From Combretum micranthum (Eukaryota > Streptophyta > Magnoliopsida > Myrtales > Combretaceae): 64,000 nucleotides of DNA. The notes under the pieces are model-generated. The model made no database searches. It saw nothing but the letters and a program-made list of their open reading frames with translations, and had not been told where the DNA came from. Position numbers and translations under genes: made by a program. Where the stretch lies: positions 868,001 through 932,000 of the forward strand of contig JAMXBD010000392.1 of NCBI GenBank assembly GCA_024138025.1, given 5' to 3'. Of the stretch, positions 57,990 through 64,000 are shown piece by piece (position 1 is the stretch's first letter; every line of letters begins with the position of its first letter).

Positions 57990-59180
57990 TCTTATTAGGG
58001 TTTTCACTCCTTCTAACCGGTAGTTTTTTTTTCTACCTACTAAGATCCATTCCCCATATGGATTCAGGTCTTGGGAACTCGGATCCGATCCTTTGATTGG
58101 CTTCCCACGGTCACTTGTGACACAGTTCACATATGTTCTTTGTTGTTGTTCCAGTGTTTGCGTGATTGACTGTTGATCACCCCCTTGTTCATTATGAGAC
58201 TGGCTAAAGCTACTAATTGTATCCTCATTTCTTTTTCTACTTTATATTGTACGTTTATACTTGCACATAGGACTGAGGTGTCCTACTCTGCCACATGTTG
58301 AGCATTCTCTAGAAAGACCTTCGTATTGGATCTAGTATTGTCTATTTTTTATGACAATGGTATGGATGAAGGGATCATTTAGGTCTATTTGAATACAAAT
58401 TCTAGCAAATTTTCCCCTATCTATCCCAAGTGTATAGGCACCGAACTTCAGATCTGGCCCTATTACTTGTCTTATTTTGTTATTACTAAAAATAAATAGT
58501 ATCTAATGATAAACCTTGGATCCTTAACCAAACGACTACCGTATCAAATTCTTTCATTATAGGTTAGAAATCTGGTTCCATCTCTTTATAGCTAAGTACA
58601 TCCCATTGATAAACCACGACTTGTTTTAGATAACCCAAGCATAATCTATGGAATTTTCTAACTTAACTAGGTAATATCCTACTCCAACATGTACCATTTT
58701 GAAGCTCTGTAGGCTACCCCACATAAGCTAGATCTTTTCCTCCTTGGTTTTAAAACCCGGATTTGGACCCTGGAGTTTTTATGAAGATAACGTTTCTCTA
58801 GGGCTCACAAATGGTCTCTAGTTCCAGCTTCATGAAAGACACTTCTTTAATCCTCAGTTGATCTTGGTGCATGCCGGTTGCTACTGATTTGTTGATTCAT
58901 TTAGATTTTCATCTATTTCCATATTTAGGGCACCCTGTGGCTCTTCCCAAAGCATGGATGCATAAACCCCAAGACATTTGTTAAGCCAGAGTCCTTATAA
59001 GAGCTTTATTTCCCTCTTTCTAAGCTCCAGCTTGTAGGTTTAGGTGACAGTTCTACATTATCTGCCTTTGATGGATCTTCAGGGACGGCTCTTTTCTTCC
59101 TTCGGTGAAGTGTGTCATCGGATTTTTCTTTGGTTGTTTGGGATAGTATGTTGCTAGGCTAGGAAGAACTCATTGTCTTC
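57990..59180 (-). pseudogene. LINE ORF1 relic
   Basis: Minus-strand text from about 59173 (MSSS, with stops) contains RRKKRAVPEDPSKADNVELS, a DUF4283-like part (KEFDTVVVWLRIQGLSLD) and the zinc knuckle CSTCGRVGHLSPMC (CX2CX4HX4C, plus-strand 58263-58304). It ends with YGEWILVGRKKNYR and a tandem echo EWILVDRKND, as plant LINE ORF1 proteins do. More than ten stops or shifts are present. No ORF2 (endonuclease/RT) is attached, and the A-run at 57907-57929 is on the wrong strand to be its tail. Confidence 0.75.
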
Positions 59181-59491
59181 AAAACTTTCTCAAGCTCTTC
59201 TCTCTTGATTAATTTGTCCCGGTGGAAATCGAACTATTTAGCCATGGTGAAGTGATTTTGCCTTGTCAAGAGTTTGGCAGAATTAGTTGACCATTGGAAG
59301 TGTGCCAAAATCCTAATAAATTTTTGAAATGTTTGAAAACCTATCATGAGGTTGAGGCCAAGTCACAAAATATAATCTTGGAACACAACTGTGTATATCT
59401 AAACAGGATAATCTAATAAATGCGAAAATTAATGATAATAATCCTATAGAAATTTTGATATTCAATAAAATAATTGCATTTAATTTATCTC

Positions 59492-60168
59492 TTAAATTAT
59501 AACATCTATATGTTCACTGCTACATAATGTGTACATAGAGAAGCAGTCAATCATATGCTGTACACTATGCCTTCGTCTAGGATACAATGTATTAAAAAAC
59601 GTGATGAAATCATCACCAAGATAAGTCACTAAGGGAAAACTGTCATGCGGATTAATTTTTAAGTACGCATTATATCCATCACCACAAAGTTGATGCATCA
59701 ATCCCTTGGAATTCAAATCTAATTGATTTCTACCTAAGAGTTATTCCCCCTATAGATCCATCATTCTCCCTTTGGAACTCAACAGATTTGAGTGAATGCA
59801 TATAACCCTGCATGGACTGGAATGCATGGGAGTTGAAATTATATTGATATGGATCATATCTCAGTGTGTTTTCTGTTTAGTATGTTGAGACCTTGGTTGA
59901 TGCATTCTCATTCAATTACATCATTATTAAGGCCATATTCCCTTGTACTATCATTATGCTTGCTACTGCAGTGCTCTGGGCTTCCTAATGCCATGGTTAG
60001 TCTCTTCATCTCTAAAGAATTGTACAGCTTGCTTTGACTTGGTTTGGCTTCTGCATATAGGTCTATGAGCAGTGCACTCCTCCTTAGTGCATGTGCTATT
60101 TGCATTTTGTGTAATTCACAGCTTTTGATAAGCAAATAAAAAGTTGAAAAGAAATTCATATAATGCAA
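59492..60168 (-). other. open coding-like stretches of unknown origin
   Basis: Two minus-strand frames, 59716-59492 (LCGDGYNAYLKINPHDSFPL, then YLGDDFITFFNTLYPRRRHS) and 60168-59908 (AHALRRSALLIDLYAEAKPS), have protein-like composition for the region. I do not recognise a family. They could be parts of a decayed gene or transposase; chance is also possible. Confidence 0.2.
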
Positions 60169-63100
60169 TTATTGGGTTGATATTCTTTCATATCATGTTT
60201 TCTTTCAATAGATTAATGTACCATGTGGTGAGTTTGTGATTCAGGTTGATCAACAAGTGTTGTATTAAAAAGATTAAAAATCCAATCATAATTTTTTTCC
60301 TAATAATATGGTTCTCCAAAACTTCAAAACAATGGCTAGACTAATCAATCATATTAAATGAACACGTTCTACTATTGAATTATATTAATCGGCGCTGTTT
60401 GGATGGCTGATTATTGTTTTATTTATTTTTTAATAAAATCATTTTTAGTTCTAGTGTGTGTACAAATAAGACCTAGACCTTAAAAAAAAAAAAAAGAGAT
60501 AAGAATGTGACACGAGACCAGACACAGACATGTTTTTCAGAGGCATCACATCTCGGCAGGATTTAGCAACCGCTCCCCCCTTTTTGCTGAAATATAGAGA
60601 AATGGTTAGTGAATAACTAACTACCCACGATGTCAACAACAAATACACCCACAATTATAAGAACCATTGATACAACTTCTAGTAGAAAGATTACATTTGT
60701 GAGAATAATAAAGACATTGACTAGTTAATATCAAATTAAATAAATGAACGACCATTGTTGACTAATTCCTATTATTTTTTCCCGCATTATGCTTGTACAG
60801 ACACTGGCCTTGGCTATAATGTAGCTGTTGGACCGATAGCACAACTGTGCATGAACAAAATGTAAATATGCCTGCATTGACTGTAAAAGCAACATCTTGG
60901 TATGAATGTACAACATATATTTTTTAAAAAGATGGAATCGAAGATTTACCCTACTCCTAGTAATATAATTCAATAGTAGCCATGGGCAGAATGATAAGGG
61001 GCTAGAGCCCTATCTGCAGCCTCTTGGTCCGTCCCTGCTCCTAGTGAACCAATTTTATCTATATAGCTTCACTTAGAATGGCTTTCTACAACAAATAGTT
61101 CTTTATTTAGTAATTTTGCTGTGTGGAAGTTATTTTTATTTATCCACTTCCACTTCCGATAACCATCCCTTCTTTAATAACTGCACATGCTTGGACTTGG
61201 TTCTCTCTTCCTGGTTTCAGAACAACAAAATTCAAGCAAGTTAATAATTATGTCCATTTTAATATATTATTTTTTTATTTGATTTTGTTATTTCCATAGA
61301 ATTTTTATGAAACTTCTTGGTTTTGCATAACGATTGCCAAACAGGTAAATGTATCTCATTTTTCTTTCCCTTTATTTTTATCCGTTGCATTCCATGACTT
61401 CATGGATTTTAATAATTTTGTTTCCATATACAATGGAATATTGCAGGTTTTCTTTTAATTTGTTTCTGTAATGTTGAAGTAGGTGATCATTAAGTGCTTT
61501 CAATTGTTTAATTTTATAGTGGTTGGGAATCTTATCATTCTTGCTTTACCTTCAAAACTAAAAGTATTATAATTAGTATATTGGATAAGATAATTTCTTG
61601 TTCTACGGTTTGCCAATCTGTTTGGCTAGCAAACCCATACTCATAAACATGCATCTTTTACATCTCGCTTAGTGCATGTGCTTCCTTTTATTGCCTGTTG
61701 GTCAAATTCTTGTTGCTTTGATTTTGCATGAAATCTTACTTCTACAAAGACAAACTATGCTTTATGCGTGAAATATTGCTTCTGTAAATCATGTTTACAT
61801 TTTTTTGAGCAAATTGATTTCTCTATTTCCTTTCTCTTTGAGAATACTTTCATTTCAAATATTCATAAAATGCTAACATGTGGTTGAAAACTCCGAGTAT
61901 TTGTAGACAAAGCACATTTTCCTCTAGCACCTTGCTGCCTTATTTGGAGACTTTGGCAAGATCTACATAGTAAGTAAATTATCAAACTATTGAAGAGTTT
62001 AAAAATTCAAACACACTGTTTGGACTTGTTTTTCCAGCTTTTTTGTCATTTTTGCACTTATGTTCCCTGATATATGTTACAAATTTCATCATATTATTAG
62101 GTTCTCTCTTGAATGAAGAGTTTCACATAATTTTGATGTTACACTTACTATACTATTTTGCTAGCTTTACAATGGTTAAATATCACTTACTATACTATTT
62201 TACTATCCCTTTATATTCTTAATTAATTTTTTAGATACTCATTGAGGAACCCTTCCTCATTTTTGAGATCTACAGCAAAGCTAGACCCACGATATAGCAT
62301 ACAGCACATAAATACCACGAGCAATAGAGCATGACTTCTTATATTGCAAGGGCCCTCAATTATAATCCAAATCATGATATCTTTTTCATTCAATGCCTAA
62401 TTTTTTAGGCAATAGTAAATTAATGTTCCTAAAGTTTGCTGACACCAAGGGTAATTACTAACTTTATTTGCAGTTTTGCATCGTTGTGGATGGATTGAGG
62501 GGTCATTTTGTCCTGAGGGCCAAAATTAGGGAGGGAATAGCATAACCACTTTTGGTTATAATGTTCTAACTCACTTCCTTCCCCCTCCTCTATAGGTATA
62601 AAATTAATTTTAGAATGATAAAGTATTAATATTAGATTCTTATTAAGTGCTTGGTACATGTTAAAAAAAACAAGATCATACATGGAAGCTCAATTTTAGA
62701 AGTTTACTTGTTCGCTGATTTGAAGGCGTATTTGGGTGCTAAGTCCTCATTGAAGTCAGGTATGAAGCCTCACGAGTTTGTTTTTTAAGAATTTTTTTTC
62801 TAAATTCAAATTTTTAAGTTATACCCTCTTCCCCCCATAAGTGTTATTCTTGTTTTATCTGTTTTCTTAAGAAACATGTATTCTGTTTTCACAGGGTCTT
62901 GTGCTTGCTTGCTTTGTTATAAAATTAAACCCTTCATTCAAATAAATTGCAATTCATTTTGTGCCCTTCTTATAATTATAATACACAGCATTTGCATCCT
63001 CCATCGACTCTGGAGAATTAGGTTGCCATATATATGAAGAGGCTGCCCTTTTTAATTTAAGTTGATTTTGACCTTTTTTATGGCTGAACATTGGAAGATT

Positions 63101-64000
63101 CCTATTTCGACCATGTTATTCTTTGCAATATTACATTTGATGCAATTTCTTCAATTGTTTTGGAATTTGGTGTTTTACTTTGTTCTGTTTTTGTTTTTTG
63201 ATTTTGGGTTTTGGATATTGGAATTTATTTAATAAATTTTTAATCGAGATTTAAAGATCAATATTTCACATTACATGGTGATCCTGTTATATGTTTGATT
63301 ACAATATATTTGCTTGCCCTGTTGTACTTTTTTTTTTTTTTGGCAAAGATTTAGTTTTTAACCATTTATCACCATTAATGAACTTTCAAAATTAGGTACG
63401 TAATGTATATAACTAGGTTTATACTTAATTTATTTTTGTCTATTTTGAAAAGTTTGATTTTGTTAGTTTTGTTTTGGTTGCTGCATTGACTTTTTATCTT
63501 CATTATGTCATGGCATGCTCTTGTTTTTTTACCCTAATATATCATTTAACTTATCTTTTTCTTTGATTTTGCATGTCAATTCAACTCAATCTTGACACAT
63601 TAGATCAGTAAGTTTTCAAAGTGGAGCTCATATTATATATTATATAAAATTTTCTCATTAGTATGATTGGATGAATAAGGGAGAAGCTGGACATGTGCTA
63701 TAAGTCAGTTGATAATTTATATTTTTTTTGTTTTTCCAATCTTTCCCTTTTCTTTGGCCTGACATTTCATTTTTCCTTTAATTGTGATTAATGCTGGGAG
63801 ATATGAGAATTTTATACTTTAAAGGATACAGTATGCCCGGGAAAAAAAATAAAAACAAAATTAATGGTATGCAACATAATGTTCCTTCGTATTCATGAAT
63901 ATTCATGATCAAGGTTTGGATACATGTTTTTGTTTTTTTGTTCTCTTTGAATAGATATTCAATATAGGAATAGATTGAGTTGTTTGGTTAGTGTATGGGC
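60169..64000 (+). other. gene-poor region with possible short exons
   Basis: T-rich DNA without long frames. Several short open stretches sit between acceptor-like and donor-like sites: about 60201-60235 (INVPCGEFVIQ), 61301-61345 (NFYETSWFCITIAKQ before GTAAAT), 61930-61970 (HLAALFGDFGKIYI before GTAAGT) and 62699-62758 (EVYLFADLKAYLGAKSSLKS before GGTATG). The composition (T-rich with small open islands) looks like plant introns with small exons. No gene identified. Confidence 0.25.

Overview
The window looks like repeat-rich intergenic DNA from a flowering plant, probably a eudicot. It is AT-rich, genes are sparse and split by GT/AG introns, and most of it is transposable elements: Copia and Gypsy LTR retrotransposons, CACTA transposon ends and a LINE relic. 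Only one host locus is recognisable: a small tandem cluster related to the SDE3/MOV10-type RNA helicase proteins of RNA silencing, on the minus strand.

Layout. 1-3769: no gene, closed by an inverted CACTA-type terminus. 3773-10150: LTR-like repeat, a stray fragment of the SDE3-like upstream flank, and AT-rich filler. 10156-12761: a 2.6-kb solo LTR with CTTAC target duplications. 12870-18372: copy A of the SDE3-like locus, with its gene body at 13816-17096 and a probable membrane-anchor exon at 17231-17365. 19335-22230: copies B and C, which keep only flanking segments. 22231-24884: a broken Copia element without reverse transcriptase. 25590-28336: LTR-like repeat and a 229-bp tandem array. 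28690-46973: copy D of the SDE3-like locus, split by nested retrotransposons.

The nest is the best-resolved structure. A Copia element (28943-45817, TSD TACAT) sits in the 3' flank of copy D. An Athila-like Gypsy element (32781-45538, TSD GATAC) sits inside the Copia element, exactly in its primer-binding site. Copy A serves as the empty reference site for the Copia insertion.

48067-54817 is a second, fairly complete minus-strand Copia element with about 435-bp LTRs, a canonical initiator-Met primer site and a 478-codon RT/RNase H frame. 55869-57186 resembles the start of another Gypsy LTR, cut by a CACTA left end at 57187 that carries a perfect 15-bp-arm palindrome. The rest of the window (57187-64000) probably lies inside or beyond that CACTA element. 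It holds a decayed LINE ORF1 and several short open, splice-bounded stretches I cannot identify.

No retroelement polyprotein here is fully intact. The points of most biological interest are the SDE3-like family, which has a predicted membrane anchor, lost ATPase motifs and no second helicase lobe, and the hairpin-bearing tandem repeats of the Athila-like element. I saw no CRISPR array, rRNA gene or convincing tRNA gene. No convincing new multi-gene system is visible.
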